64,000 nt of DNA from Catonella morbi ATCC 51271 (GTDB lineage: Bacteria > Bacillota > Clostridia > Lachnospirales > Lachnospiraceae), in the NCBI RefSeq assembly GCF_000160035.2, contig NZ_KI535368.1:620001-684000 (forward strand), read 5' to 3'. This document shows positions 55,491 to 63,945 of this stretch, piece after piece (position 1 is the stretch's first letter; each line of letters opens with the position of its first letter). The position numbers and the translations under genes were made by a program. Under the pieces are notes generated by a model. It worked only from the letters and a program-made list of their open reading frames with translations. It made no database searches and was not told where the DNA came from.

Positions 55491-56973
55491 TTATTTCATC
55501 CTCAAATATAATCTCATAAGACGGCATATACAACACTCCATCTTCACTTTTAAGTTCACAAATCTCTTCTGTCGTAGGAGAGATAAGTCTGAATCTTTTC
55601 CCTTCTTCAGTCTTTCCCCTGCCTTCTTTATTCTCCAAAGCCCTTGATATCCAGGTTAAAAACACATCTCTTACAAATGGTGTTATCTCAGGCAAATCCT
55701 TAAATACCAGCCTGCCGTCTTTAATATATCCTCTTAAAAGCTCTCTTTCAGCAGCAAGTTTTTCTATTGTAGCAAGTCGCAGTTCTTCTTTTGCTTTAAA
55801 ATTATCCTTAATTCCGCTTCTTTTTGCTTTCTCTCTGTAAGTCCTTACCCTTGGAGTAACTGTTTTTATGCAGGTCTTTTCCTCATATACTCCGCTATTT
55901 ATACTTTCTGTCTGCCTTTCCCCTATTCCTCTTAAATGAAATGTAGTTGCCGTACCAAAAACAAGCCCTGCAAAACGATGTGCTTCACATATATCTTCAC
56001 AATTATAAAAAACTTCAGCCAGCTTTTTATATTCTTCTTTTCTATTCGCACTGCTGCCGCCACTCTCACTTATTCTTGCGGCATAACCTGTAATTTTACG
56101 GATTATTTCATTAGTGGTATCAAAGACTTTCACTACCTCAGACTCTTTATTGCCATCACTTACAAACCAGTCTTTAAGACTTTCAAACCTGCCATTTATA
56201 TTATCTAAAATTCTCTCCTCATCTACAACAGTTTCTAATCTCGGAATAGAAAGTTCATACCGGAATATCCTGTTTATAAGGGATTGCAGCATTGTTTCAT
56301 CAAAGCCCTTAATAATAGTCTCAATTATACCTACATTTGTTTGCAGCCCTTTAACAAAATTTCTCAAATATTCAATCAACCTGTCCTTAAATATAAGGAA
56401 TTCCTTAGTACGCATAAGATTTTCAGCTTTTACACTATTAAGCTCTCTCATATAATCCTGATAATTCTGGTTAAGCCTTTTAAAATCATTATTTAAATCA
56501 TTCCAGTATGAATACAACTTTTCATCATTTTCAGCTAACATAGAAGGTAGCCCTGCAAGGCTCATTCTTAGTCTTTCAAGCAGGCTTGGTTCTAAGGAAG
56601 AGCTCTCTATAAAAAGATTTTCTATCCTAATTACCATACGTTCTACTTCTACTGCGGTTTCTGAGAGCTGGTAACGAAATTTTTTATTGGCAAATTCTTC
56701 TAAGGTAGCTGCCCTTCTCGTATCCTGCATAGCAAGAAGATTGCCCCATTCAGTAAGCGTATTTAAGTCTTGCTTACACTGCTCAATAGTATACCCGGCA
56801 AAATATGTATCCTCTTTTAATTCCTCAAATACCTCTTCCTGATACAGCCAGTATTTTAATTTTTCGTATTTTAAATAAAAAAGCCTGATAATAGGGCGAT
56901 ATCTGTCAGCATTATCTACATTCAGATACTTTGCCTCTACCACAGGCTTTTTAATAATTTCACTGACCTTCAT
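55465..56973 (-). CDS. jetA: Wadjet subunit JetA (DUF2397/TIGR02677 type, MukF-like)
   Basis: A 502-residue kleisin-like protein of the TIGR02677 group. Signature pieces are RYRPIIRLFYLKYEKLKYWL near residue 25, then LTEWGNLLAMQDTRRAATLE and the EFANKKFRYQL segment near 75-110. A helical middle (about 110-330) bridges the JetC heads; a charged loop (about 375-395) is followed by a winged helix. I prefer ATG 56973 (GAGGAAAG upstream) over GTG 56979. First gene of the operon, with its own promoter at 57040-57069. Confidence 0.88.
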   Translation of the reverse strand: MKVSEIIKKPVVEAKYLNVDNADRYRPIIRLFYLKYEKLKYWLYQEEVFEELKEDTYFAGYTIEQCKQDLNTLTEWGNLLAMQDTRRAATLEEFANKKFRYQLSETAVEVERMVIRIENLFIESSSLEPSLLERLRMSLAGLPSMLAENDEKLYSYWNDLNNDFKRLNQNYQDYMRELNSVKAENLMRTKEFLIFKDRLIEYLRNFVKGLQTNVGIIETIIKGFDETMLQSLINRIFRYELSIPRLETVVDEERILDNINGRFESLKDWFVSDGNKESEVVKVFDTTNEIIRKITGYAARISESGGSSANRKEEYKKLAEVFYNCEDICEAHRFAGLVFGTATTFHLRGIGERQTESINSGVYEEKTCIKTVTPRVRTYREKAKRSGIKDNFKAKEELRLATIEKLAAERELLRGYIKDGRLVFKDLPEITPFVRDVFLTWISRALENKEGRGKTEEGKRFRLISPTTEEICELKSEDGVLYMPSYEIIFEDEINESIGSIA

Positions 56974-57039
56974 AAGCACTTTCCTCTTCTTTTATTCCTC
57001 GGATTCTATATTTAATCAACTTTAGTTAAGCATATCCTT

Positions 57040-57069
57040 ATTATATGTCAAAGTTCCGCTATTTGGCAA
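57040..57069 (-). promoter_or_regulatory. Promoter/operator of the Wadjet operon
   Basis: On the minus strand TTGCCA, 18 bases, TATAAT. The spacer gives TGCCAAA...TTTGACA, matching the cassette promoter at 48754-48782 at nearly every informative position. Probably a repressor site overlapping the -35 and -10. Confidence 0.75.
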
Positions 57070-57138
57070 CATTCTTTTACTGTCACGTATTTTCTATATC
57101 TCTGCTTTGCCTCAATTTTCCCACACTTTTTCCTTATA

Positions 57139-57193
57139 CTCCTTACATTTTTAAGGAGATTTTACCTAAATTTCGGCGTTATACTATACACAG
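57139..57193 (+). promoter_or_regulatory. FAYPG promoter/operator block, copy 2
   Basis: Dyad CTCCTTA-N6-TAAGGAG (57139-57158), TTTTACCTAAATTTCGG and -10 TATACT (57180). Homology with copy 1 starts earlier, at CTTTGCC 57105, a remnant of the kinase 3' end. Confidence 0.6.
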
Positions 57194-57265
57194 ATAAAGC
57201 GATAAGACATCGGTTATCAAAACTATAAAACAAATAAACCAAACAACGAAAGGAAGGTATTTATT

Positions 57266-58030
57266 ATGAAGAGATTAGCAATTTTAGCAGTAGCAGGAAG
57301 TTTAGTAGTAGCAGGAGCTACAGCAGGATTAAGCACCGTTAAGGCAGCAGAGACAAAGAAGAGTGTAGAAACCGTCAAGAAGGGCAGCAATAAAAATATT
57401 GATTTTAGAGAAACAGATAAAGATTACTTCGCTTACCCTGATGATATGGATTTCAGAGAATTGGATAAAAATTTCTTTGCTTATCCGGGAGCAGACGAAG
57501 ATTTCCCTTCTCTTTCAGAATTCCTAAAAAATGATAAAAAGCTTACAAAGGCTGAGAAAAAATCCCTGACGGAAGATTATGATAAGCTTGAGAAAACACG
57601 CAGGGATATTGATGAAACGGCAGAAGAGATAGAAAGGATTACAAATAAGATTACGGATAAATGGGCAATCGCAGATAAGATTGATGAAGTTGCAAATAAG
57701 CACCAGGATATCTGGGACAAGGTTTATGAGAATGCAACCGATGAAGATCTTGCAATCGAGGATAATATTGAGTTTATCAAGTCCTCAAAGGCTATTACCG
57801 ACGAGGAAAAGACAACTCTCATAAAGGCAGAAGAAGAACTTAGGGCACTTAACGAAGAGCACAGTAAGCAGTATAACAAAGTTGAAGAAGCTACCAAAGA
57901 GCTTACTGCAAAGCTTGATTCTCTTTACAAGGATGTGGAAAATCTTATGGATAAGATGCAGCCTTTAGCTAATAAGCTTGGTGAAGAATTTAAGGAAAAT
58001 TTCGGATTTGCAGAGATTATGCCTTACTAA
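57266..58030 (+). CDS. Secreted FAYPG-repeat protein, copy 2 (2 repeats)
   Basis: 254 residues. Signal peptide MKRLAILAVAGSLVVAGATA, cleavage near VKAAE. Two 16-residue repeats (45-60 IDFRETDKDYFAYPDD; 61-76 MDFRELDKNFFAYPGA), then an acidic helical body and the ending FGFAEIMPY. Much closer to copy 3 than to copy 1, so 2 and 3 are the more recent split. It sits downstream of the Wadjet operon start, transcribed away from it. Its control region and terminator are shared with the other copies. A second OmpR-type two-component system follows 158 bases later. Confidence 0.8.
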   Translation: MKRLAILAVAGSLVVAGATAGLSTVKAAETKKSVETVKKGSNKNIDFRETDKDYFAYPDDMDFRELDKNFFAYPGADEDFPSLSEFLKNDKKLTKAEKKSLTEDYDKLEKTRRDIDETAEEIERITNKITDKWAIADKIDEVANKHQDIWDKVYENATDEDLAIEDNIEFIKSSKAITDEEKTTLIKAEEELRALNEEHSKQYNKVEEATKELTAKLDSLYKDVENLMDKMQPLANKLGEEFKENFGFAEIMPY

Positions 58031-58072
58031 ACCCCAATTATTTATACATAAAAATTCATTAGGTAACCTCAA

Positions 58073-58108
58073 GCCCTCAAAGCAGGAAAATTCCCCTGCT
58101 TTGAGGGC
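58073..58108 (+). terminator. Terminator of FAYPG copy 2
   Basis: GCCCTCAAAGCAGG against CCTGCTTTGAGGGC, a perfect 14-base stem, then TATTTTATTTTG. Confidence 0.8.
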
Positions 58109-58188
58109 TATTTTATTTTGTTATAAAAATCAAAAACTACACTTTAATCACAAACTATTATGTTATAATCTGACTTGGAGGTAAAATT

Positions 58189-58860
58189 ATGAATAAAATA
58201 CTGGTAGTTGAAGATGACTTAGATATACAGGAACTTTTACAAAATTTTTTACAAGAAAGCGGTTATGACATAACTGTTGCAAACGATGGGCTTGAAGCTA
58301 TAAATCTTTTTTCTGATGACGATTTTGATCTTATTTTACTTGATATATTGCTTCCTAAAATAGATGGTTTCAGTGTTTGCGAATTTATACGAAAAAAATC
58401 TCAAATTCCTATTATTATACTGACCGCCTTAAATGGAGAGAAGGAACAGATAAAAGGACTGGATTTACAAGTTGATGATTATATTACAAAACCTTTTTCT
58501 ATGCCGGTTTTGGTTAGAAAAATAGCTGCTGTACTCCGTCGTGCAAGTAAAACATCAGATCAGGAACATAAAACCATATCTTATGATAACCTGATTTTAG
58601 ATTTTGATGATTATTCCGCATCTGTTAACGGCATTTCTTATGAACTGACACAAAGAGAATTTGAAGTGCTTAGAGAATTGCTGTTAAACCGGGGGCGTAT
58701 TCTTACCAGACAAAATCTTTTAAATAAAATTTGGAAATATGATTTTTACGGTGATGAACGGGTAATTGACACACATATCAAAAATCTTCGTAAAAAGCTT
58801 AATATTACTTTTATTCAGACAATCAGAGGGGTGGGGTATAAAATTGATAAAGAAAGTTAA
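58189..58860 (+). CDS. OmpR-family response regulator
   Basis: A 223-residue regulator. Receiver with VEDD pocket, Asp52 (LILLDILLPK), ILTALNG and YITKPFSMP. Winged helix C-terminus with YELTQREFEVLRELL and the ending FIQTIRGVGYKI. Similar in layout to regulators of antimicrobial-resistance and envelope-stress loci of Firmicutes (VanR/CssR-like form). Overlaps the kinase gene by 17 bases. Possible target: the secreted two-domain protein at 60336 and the FAYPG genes on either side. Confidence 0.9.
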   Translation: MNKILVVEDDLDIQELLQNFLQESGYDITVANDGLEAINLFSDDDFDLILLDILLPKIDGFSVCEFIRKKSQIPIIILTALNGEKEQIKGLDLQVDDYITKPFSMPVLVRKIAAVLRRASKTSDQEHKTISYDNLILDFDDYSASVNGISYELTQREFEVLRELLLNRGRILTRQNLLNKIWKYDFYGDERVIDTHIKNLRKKLNITFIQTIRGVGYKIDKES

Positions 58861-60259
58861 AAGTAGCCTGTTTGCAAAAGTTTTTAGCATTACAATGTTT
58901 TCCCTGTTATTTACTGGCTTTTTAGTTTTTGCTATTCTTGCCTTACTTATGCCAAAAACATATTCACAGCAATTAAATAATGACCTCGATATAAAAGTTA
59001 AAGCTTTTGTTATAGAACTGAAACAATCTTCTTTTGCAGATAGCGGAAAATTATTCGACCGGTTTATTTATGAAAATAATATTTTTTCTATTGAACTTTA
59101 TTCAGACAAAGGAGAATTATTAAGCCTACCGACTATTCAGCAGGAAGAGTTTAGTCAAAGTGTCGAAGGATTTGACAGTGCCCAACCGACTTTATCAGCT
59201 GCTTATCATTTTTCCTTCCTTGACAAAACAGAAAAATACTCACTTGTTGTATATGGAAAAGCCGAACAGATTCATCAGTTACAACAAAGTTTTCTGCAAA
59301 TTTTCCCCATTATTTTAATCATAATAATTATAATTGCTTTTTTAATTTCTTGGCTTTTCACACACATTGTCACTTATCCTATACTTAAAGTCTGTAAAAT
59401 AGCCACTAAAATGTCAGATATGCAGCTTGACTGGCAATTTGAAGAACAAAACACCGATGAATTGGGAACACTGAAAAAATCACTTAATATCCTTGCAAAA
59501 AATTTACAAAAAACCTTAACCGATTTACAGGAAGCAAATGCAAAACTTGCAACGGATATAGCACATGAAAAGGCATTAGAACAGGCACAGCTTGACTTTT
59601 TTTCTGCCGTGTCACATGAACTCAAAACCCCGATTACTATTATCAAGGGGCAAACAGAAGGCATGCTTTTAAATATCGGAGATTATAAAAATCGGGATAA
59701 ATTTTTATTCCGTTCACTCGAAATAATAAATACTATGGAAAATATGGTACAGGAAATTTTAACCATTGCATATATAAAATCATCCAAAATAAGTATCAAC
59801 AAAGAAAATATAGTATTTTCAGATATAATTATAGAGGAATGTAAGCTTTTTGAAGATATTATCATAAACAAAGATATTAACTATATTCAAAATATTTCTC
59901 AAAATTTACAAATACAAGGTGATAAAAAATTGATTCAAAAAGTTATCAACAACTTAATATCCAATGCAATCTCTTATTCACCAAAAAATTGTACCATTAC
60001 CCTGACCGCTTTATCAGAAAATGAAAATGTACTTTTTAGCATAGAAAATACAGGAGTTCATATTCCTGAAAATGAAATTTCCAAATTGTTTGATGCTTTT
60101 TATCGCATAGAACAATCACGCAACAGGCAAACAGGAGGTAGCGGTTTAGGTTTATATATCGTAAAGACAATTTTAGATGAACATAATGCTTTATATGGTA
60201 TCAAAAACACTGAGAAAGGTGTTTTATTCTATATAAAATTTATTCTCTCTACATATTAA
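58844..60259 (+). CDS. Sensor histidine kinase, HisKA type
   Basis: A 471-residue kinase. Helices near 8-32 and 155-178 flank an extracellular sensor of about 120 residues. A HAMP domain follows, then HisKA with FFSAVSHELKTPITIIKGQ and HATPase ending GGSGLGLYIVKTIL. I chose a TTG start at 58844 with a GGGGTGGGG stretch upstream, since the longer ATG frame runs inside the regulator gene. Coupled to the regulator by overlap. Signal unknown, probably an envelope or peptide signal. Confidence 0.87.
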   Translation: MIKKVKSSLFAKVFSITMFSLLFTGFLVFAILALLMPKTYSQQLNNDLDIKVKAFVIELKQSSFADSGKLFDRFIYENNIFSIELYSDKGELLSLPTIQQEEFSQSVEGFDSAQPTLSAAYHFSFLDKTEKYSLVVYGKAEQIHQLQQSFLQIFPIILIIIIIIAFLISWLFTHIVTYPILKVCKIATKMSDMQLDWQFEEQNTDELGTLKKSLNILAKNLQKTLTDLQEANAKLATDIAHEKALEQAQLDFFSAVSHELKTPITIIKGQTEGMLLNIGDYKNRDKFLFRSLEIINTMENMVQEILTIAYIKSSKISINKENIVFSDIIIEECKLFEDIIINKDINYIQNISQNLQIQGDKKLIQKVINNLISNAISYSPKNCTITLTALSENENVLFSIENTGVHIPENEISKLFDAFYRIEQSRNRQTGGSGLGLYIVKTILDEHNALYGIKNTEKGVLFYIKFILSTY

Positions 60260-60335
60260 AAACATATTCATCACAATGCTGATACAAAAATATCTGATAA
60301 GATTAAACTATCAAAAGAAAGGAGGGTCAAACCCT

Positions 60336-61055
60336 ATGAAGAAAAAATTTGCCGTAACTTTAGCTGTTGTAATTGCACTTGGCATAACAACAATGTATAC
60401 CTATCCGCATATTGCAGCCGGAGCTTTCACCTCTGCACCTCCGCAAAGCGAAACCTCTTCTCATGCTTTAGAGGGTGTAGATATTATCAGTGAAAATGAT
60501 ACAAATGAAACTGAAACAAAATACTCTGTCTACAAAACCTATGGGATGACTTATGATAAAGAAAAAGACCGTTTTTTCTATGAGGGTAAAATGGTACGCT
60601 TTTTCAAGGACGACATAGGCGGAGGCAATCTTAATTCATTTTTCTATAGTGAAGGTGTTATAGATGTTTTGCCTATCAGAAATGCAGAAGGCATTTTAAC
60701 CGGATTAAAGAAAGCTTCCGATGAAGATTTCGCCGCAAGAACAAAGAAAGAAAAAGAATTAAAAAGAGGGATTGAAGATTCACAAAAAAGTATTTCCGAT
60801 CAATATGACAGCTTTGAAGGAGGTGAGCCTGATTACAAAAATGACAGTATAAGAGATGTTTATGCTCCTTATGGCGTAACCTATGATGCTTTTTCGGGAG
60901 CCTGGTTATTTAAGGGAAAAATAATCCATTTTCTGCAAGATGAAGGACAGGCTACCTACTGTGACAACAGTGAAGCTGCTATAGCAAATGGTATAAATAT
61001 TGAGGTTATTCGCAGTAAAGACGGTAAAATCAAAACTCTGAAAGTAAAAGACTAA
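60336..61055 (+). CDS. Secreted protein with duplicated 'YGxTYD' domain
   Basis: 239 residues. Signal peptide MKKKFAVTLAVVIALGITTM with cleavage near AAGAF. Two related domains: first YKTYGMTYDKEKDRFFYEGK with MVRFFKDD, second YAPYGVTYDAFSGAWLFKGK with IIHFLQDE. Each is about 65 residues and ends in a short strand (VIDVLPIRNAEGILTGLKK; NIEVIRSKDGKIKTLKV). Similar modules occur at the C-terminus of M56/BlaR-like membrane proteins, from memory. ATG 60336 follows AAAGGAGGG. It lies 76 bases after the kinase and probably belongs to its operon, perhaps as signal-binding or feedback protein. Confidence 0.7.
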   Translation: MKKKFAVTLAVVIALGITTMYTYPHIAAGAFTSAPPQSETSSHALEGVDIISENDTNETETKYSVYKTYGMTYDKEKDRFFYEGKMVRFFKDDIGGGNLNSFFYSEGVIDVLPIRNAEGILTGLKKASDEDFAARTKKEKELKRGIEDSQKSISDQYDSFEGGEPDYKNDSIRDVYAPYGVTYDAFSGAWLFKGKIIHFLQDEGQATYCDNSEAAIANGINIEVIRSKDGKIKTLKVKD

Positions 61056-61103
61056 TCATTAGTCAATTAACCAAATTCTCATATCTTTGTAACTGCCATT
61101 AAA

Positions 61104-61137
61104 CCCCCAAAGTCGGAAATTACCCCTGCTTTGGGGG
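61104..61137 (+). terminator. Terminator of the two-component operon
   Basis: CCCCCAAAG against CTTTGGGGG with an inner GG/CC pair, followed by CTTATTATTGTTT. Confidence 0.75.
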
Positions 61138-61207
61138 CTTATTATTGTTTCGGGGTTATTTATCACTGTCTTTCTTTGCCCCACTTTTCCCACATTTTTT
61201 CCCGAAA

Positions 61208-61262
61208 CTCCTTACATTTTTAAGGGGATTTTACCTAAATTTCAGCGTTATACTATACACAG
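61208..61262 (+). promoter_or_regulatory. FAYPG promoter/operator block, copy 3
   Basis: Dyad CTCCTTA-N6-TAAGGGG (one arm base changed), TTTTACCTAAATTTCAG and -10 TATACT (61249). Homology again begins with the kinase-end remnant CTTTGCC at 61174. Confidence 0.6.
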
Positions 61263-61334
61263 ATAAAGCGATAAGACATCGGTTATCAAAACTATACAAC
61301 AAATAAACCAAACAACGAAAGGAAGGTATTTATT

Positions 61335-62147
61335 ATGAAGAGATTAGCAATTTTAGCAGTAGCAGGAAGTTTAGCAGTAGCAGGAGCTACAGCAGGATTA
61401 AGCACAGTTAAAGCGGCAGACACAAAGAAGAGTGTAGAAACCGGTAAGAAGGGCGGCAATAAAAATATAGATTTTAGAGAAATAGATAAAGATTACTTCG
61501 CTTATCCGGGTGATACTGATTTCAGGGAAACCGACAAGAACTTCTTTGCTTACCCTGATGACATGGATTTCAGAGAATTGGACAAAAATTTCTTTGCTTA
61601 TCCGGGAGATAGCGAAGATTCCCCTTCTCTTTCAGAATTCCTGAAAAAGGATACTAAGCTTACAAAGGCAGAAAAAAAATCCCTGACAGAGGATTATAAT
61701 AAGCTTGAGAAAACACGTAGGGATATTGAAGAAACCGCAGAAGAGATAGAAAGGATTACAAACAAGATTACGGATAAATGGGCTATAGCAGATAAGATTG
61801 ATGAAGTTGCAAATAAACATCAGGCTATCTGGGATAAGGTTTATGAGAATGCAACCGATGAAGACCTTGCAATTGAGGATAATATAGAGTTCATCAAGTC
61901 CTCAAAGGCTCTTACCGACGAGGAAAAGACAACTCTCATAAAGGCAGAAGAAGAACTTAAAACACTCAATGAAGAGCATGACAAGCAGTATAACAAGGTT
62001 GAAGAAGCAACCAAAGAGCTTACTGCAAAGCTTGACTCCCTTTACAAGGATGTGGAAAATCTTATAGATAAGATGCAGCCTTTAGCTAATAAGCTTGGTG
62101 AAGAATTTAAGGAAAATTTCGGATTTGTAGAGATTATGCCTTACTAA
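61335..62147 (+). CDS. Secreted FAYPG-repeat protein, copy 3 (3 repeats)
   Basis: 270 residues. Signal peptide ends near VKAAD. Three 16-residue repeats at 45-60 IDFREIDKDYFAYPGD, 61-76 TDFRETDKNFFAYPDD and 77-92 MDFRELDKNFFAYPGD; the extra unit accounts for exactly the 16-residue length difference from copy 2. The helical body and the ending FGFVEIMPY follow as in the other copies. The repeats are acidic with an aromatic FFAYP core, perhaps ligand-binding or processed segments. No known family is recognised. Confidence 0.8.
   Translation: MKRLAILAVAGSLAVAGATAGLSTVKAADTKKSVETGKKGGNKNIDFREIDKDYFAYPGDTDFRETDKNFFAYPDDMDFRELDKNFFAYPGDSEDSPSLSEFLKKDTKLTKAEKKSLTEDYNKLEKTRRDIEETAEEIERITNKITDKWAIADKIDEVANKHQAIWDKVYENATDEDLAIEDNIEFIKSSKALTDEEKTTLIKAEEELKTLNEEHDKQYNKVEEATKELTAKLDSLYKDVENLIDKMQPLANKLGEEFKENFGFVEIMPY
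61467..61610 (+). repeat. Three in-frame 48-bp tandem repeats in FAYPG copy 3
   Basis: Three units of 48 bases encode the 16-residue repeats. The other copies hold two units (46375-46470 and 57398-57493). Unit number varies, as expected for slipped-strand or unequal exchange. Confidence 0.85.
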
Positions 62148-62188
62148 ACCCCTATTACTTACACATAAAAATTCATTAGGTAACCTCA

Positions 62189-62223
62189 AGCCGCCAAAGC
62201 AGGAATTCTCCCCCTGCTTTGGC
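62189..62223 (+). terminator. Terminator of FAYPG copy 3
   Basis: CCGCCAAAGCAGG against CCTGCTTTGGCGG, a perfect 13-base stem, then TTTTAATTATAATAG. Confidence 0.8.
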
Positions 62224-62280
62224 GGTTTTAATTATAATAGTTTTCAGTTTATCTCCCGGATACGTATATTTAACCTTAGG

Positions 62281-62505
62281 CTATCGCATCTGCACAAAGC
62301 CGCTTATTACAGCAACAATGCCTAATACAAAACAAATAAGACCGGCATAAGAGGCACCTTTCTTCTCTTTTAGTCCCCTGTTTTTGAACAACAGAAAAAT
62401 TCCTAAAAGTATAAGTACAATCCCGGATCCGATGCTGAATACATGCAGCCCCGGTGATATGCTTTCAAGCAATTTATCTACTGTTCCCTCTATCTTCTTT
62501 TCCAT
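62281..62505 (-). CDS. Small two-helix membrane protein of the ABC-2 operon
   Basis: 74 residues with two transmembrane helices (about 22-40 and 51-70) joined by a short basic loop (KNRGLKEKKG). Its start codon overlaps the permease stop (TAATG), so it is translated with it. Function not known; possibly an accessory part of the exporter. Identity rests on ORF quality and coupling. Confidence 0.6.
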   Translation of the reverse strand: MEKKIEGTVDKLLESISPGLHVFSIGSGIVLILLGIFLLFKNRGLKEKKGASYAGLICFVLGIVAVISGFVQMR

Positions 62506-63215
62506 TATTCAACCTCCATAACATTTACTTTTTTAATTAAAAATATTGAAAATACTGTTCCGACAAATATCATCACTGTCGTTAACACATACATCGTAAC
62601 CCTGTTTAAGCTTGCATTTATCACTATATTGCACATTAACGAAGCAATAAGTACTGCAGAAACTATGGTAGTCGGTATCGATTTTTTTATAAACCCGATT
62701 CCTACAGCCGCCACTCCGATACTTGCGGCTATGAGAGACATGATAAGAGTGTTTTCAACCACCTTCAGCATAATGGAAAGTGTAAAATCTTTTCCCACGA
62801 GATGAATGAAATTTTCGGTTATACCGAATGTCAGGAAAACAATAAGGTTGCAGGCAATCATAGAAATGACGGAAAAGCCTGATACAACGCCCAGCTTTGA
62901 TAAAATAATTTTTTTACGACTCACCGGGTATGAAAAAAGTAAAATAGGCCGTTTCCCCGAATAATCTTCAATAATAAACTTTGAATACATAACCGATGAC
63001 ATCACACAAAATACCGCCATACTGAAAACTCCGAACAAAGGAATGAGATTATTGTATCCCGAAAAAATCGCCATATCTTTATCGTTAGGCTCTATTAGGG
63101 GTGCATAGGCAAAAAGAAACAGGAAGCCTAACATTATGATTGTTATAATAGTCCCGGCTATTATATAAGTATTAAGTTTGTTTTTTTTCAATTCTAATCT
63201 AATAAGTGTTTTCAT
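62505..63215 (-). CDS. ABC-2-type transporter permease
   Basis: A 236-residue membrane protein with six predicted helices. The N-terminus LIRLELKKNKLNTYIIAGTI and the YSGKRPILLFSYPVSRKKII loop are typical of BcrB/LanE-like ABC-2 permeases, which export or expel peptides such as bacitracin or lantibiotics. It overlaps the ATPase gene by 17 bases. The substrate is not evident. Confidence 0.82.
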   Translation of the reverse strand: MKTLIRLELKKNKLNTYIIAGTIITIIMLGFLFLFAYAPLIEPNDKDMAIFSGYNNLIPLFGVFSMAVFCVMSSVMYSKFIIEDYSGKRPILLFSYPVSRKKIILSKLGVVSGFSVISMIACNLIVFLTFGITENFIHLVGKDFTLSIMLKVVENTLIMSLIAASIGVAAVGIGFIKKSIPTTIVSAVLIASLMCNIVINASLNRVTMYVLTTVMIFVGTVFSIFLIKKVNVMEVE

Positions 63216-63945
63216 TATCTTCTTTTCTCCCTGTCATTATATCCATAAAATAATCCTCAAGTCCTGAAGGATATTCTGCTTTTACTTTCGCCATCGGAAC
63301 CTCTCTTATAATCGTTCCATTGACGATTACTCCAACGATATCCGCAATATGTTCAACTTCAGTTAAAATATGGCTGGAAATGAGCAAAGTCATTCCTTCC
63401 GTCTTCGCCAGGTTTACAAACAAATCCCGCATTTCCCTGATTCCCATAGGATCAAGCCCATTAATCGGTTCATCCAAAATCAGCAGCTGAGGCTTGTGGA
63501 TAATTGCTCTTGCAATGGCTAAACGCTGGCGCATACCCAGAGAGAACTTTGATACAGGCTGAATACCCGTATCATCCAGGCCTACTTTCGATAAGATATC
63601 TGTTATATCACCACTCTCCTTACCCATATATTCCAGATGTATTTGTAGATTTTCCGCTGCTGACAAATGTTCATAAAATATCGGCGTTTCAATCAAAGTG
63701 CCAATTTCAGATAAAATACTGCTTCTTTCCAAAGTAACGTCCTTTCCTAAGACGTGAGCCTTGCCCATAGTTGGTGTAATCAATCCCGATAAAAGCTTGA
63801 ATATGGTTGTTTTCCCCGCTCCGTTTGCCCCTAAGAAGCCGTAAATCGTGCCTTTTTCCACACTCATATTGCAGTTTTTGATTACTTCTTTACCCGAGAA
63901 AGTTTTTGTAAGATTCTTTGTTTCAACTATTAAAGTATTATTCAC
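63199..63945 (-). CDS. ABC transporter ATPase (BcrA-like)
   Basis: A 248-residue ATPase of the drug/peptide export class. Walker A is GANGAGKTTIFKLLSG near residue 38, signature FSLGMRQRLAIARAI, Walker B LLILDEPINGLDP, followed by SSHILTEVEHIADIVG. I chose GTG 63945, with GGAGG nine bases upstream; the longer frame would add 18 residues unlike the family. It energises the permease behind it. Such exporters often guard against peptide antibiotics and are controlled by nearby two-component systems. Confidence 0.85.
   Translation of the reverse strand: MNNTLIVETKNLTKTFSGKEVIKNCNMSVEKGTIYGFLGANGAGKTTIFKLLSGLITPTMGKAHVLGKDVTLERSSILSEIGTLIETPIFYEHLSAAENLQIHLEYMGKESGDITDILSKVGLDDTGIQPVSKFSLGMRQRLAIARAIIHKPQLLILDEPINGLDPMGIREMRDLFVNLAKTEGMTLLISSHILTEVEHIADIVGVIVNGTIIREVPMAKVKAEYPSGLEDYFMDIMTGRKEDNENTY

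Noticed and set aside
61467-61610. CRISPR-like array
   Set aside because: The 48-base repeats are head-to-tail, in frame, encode protein repeats and have no spacers.
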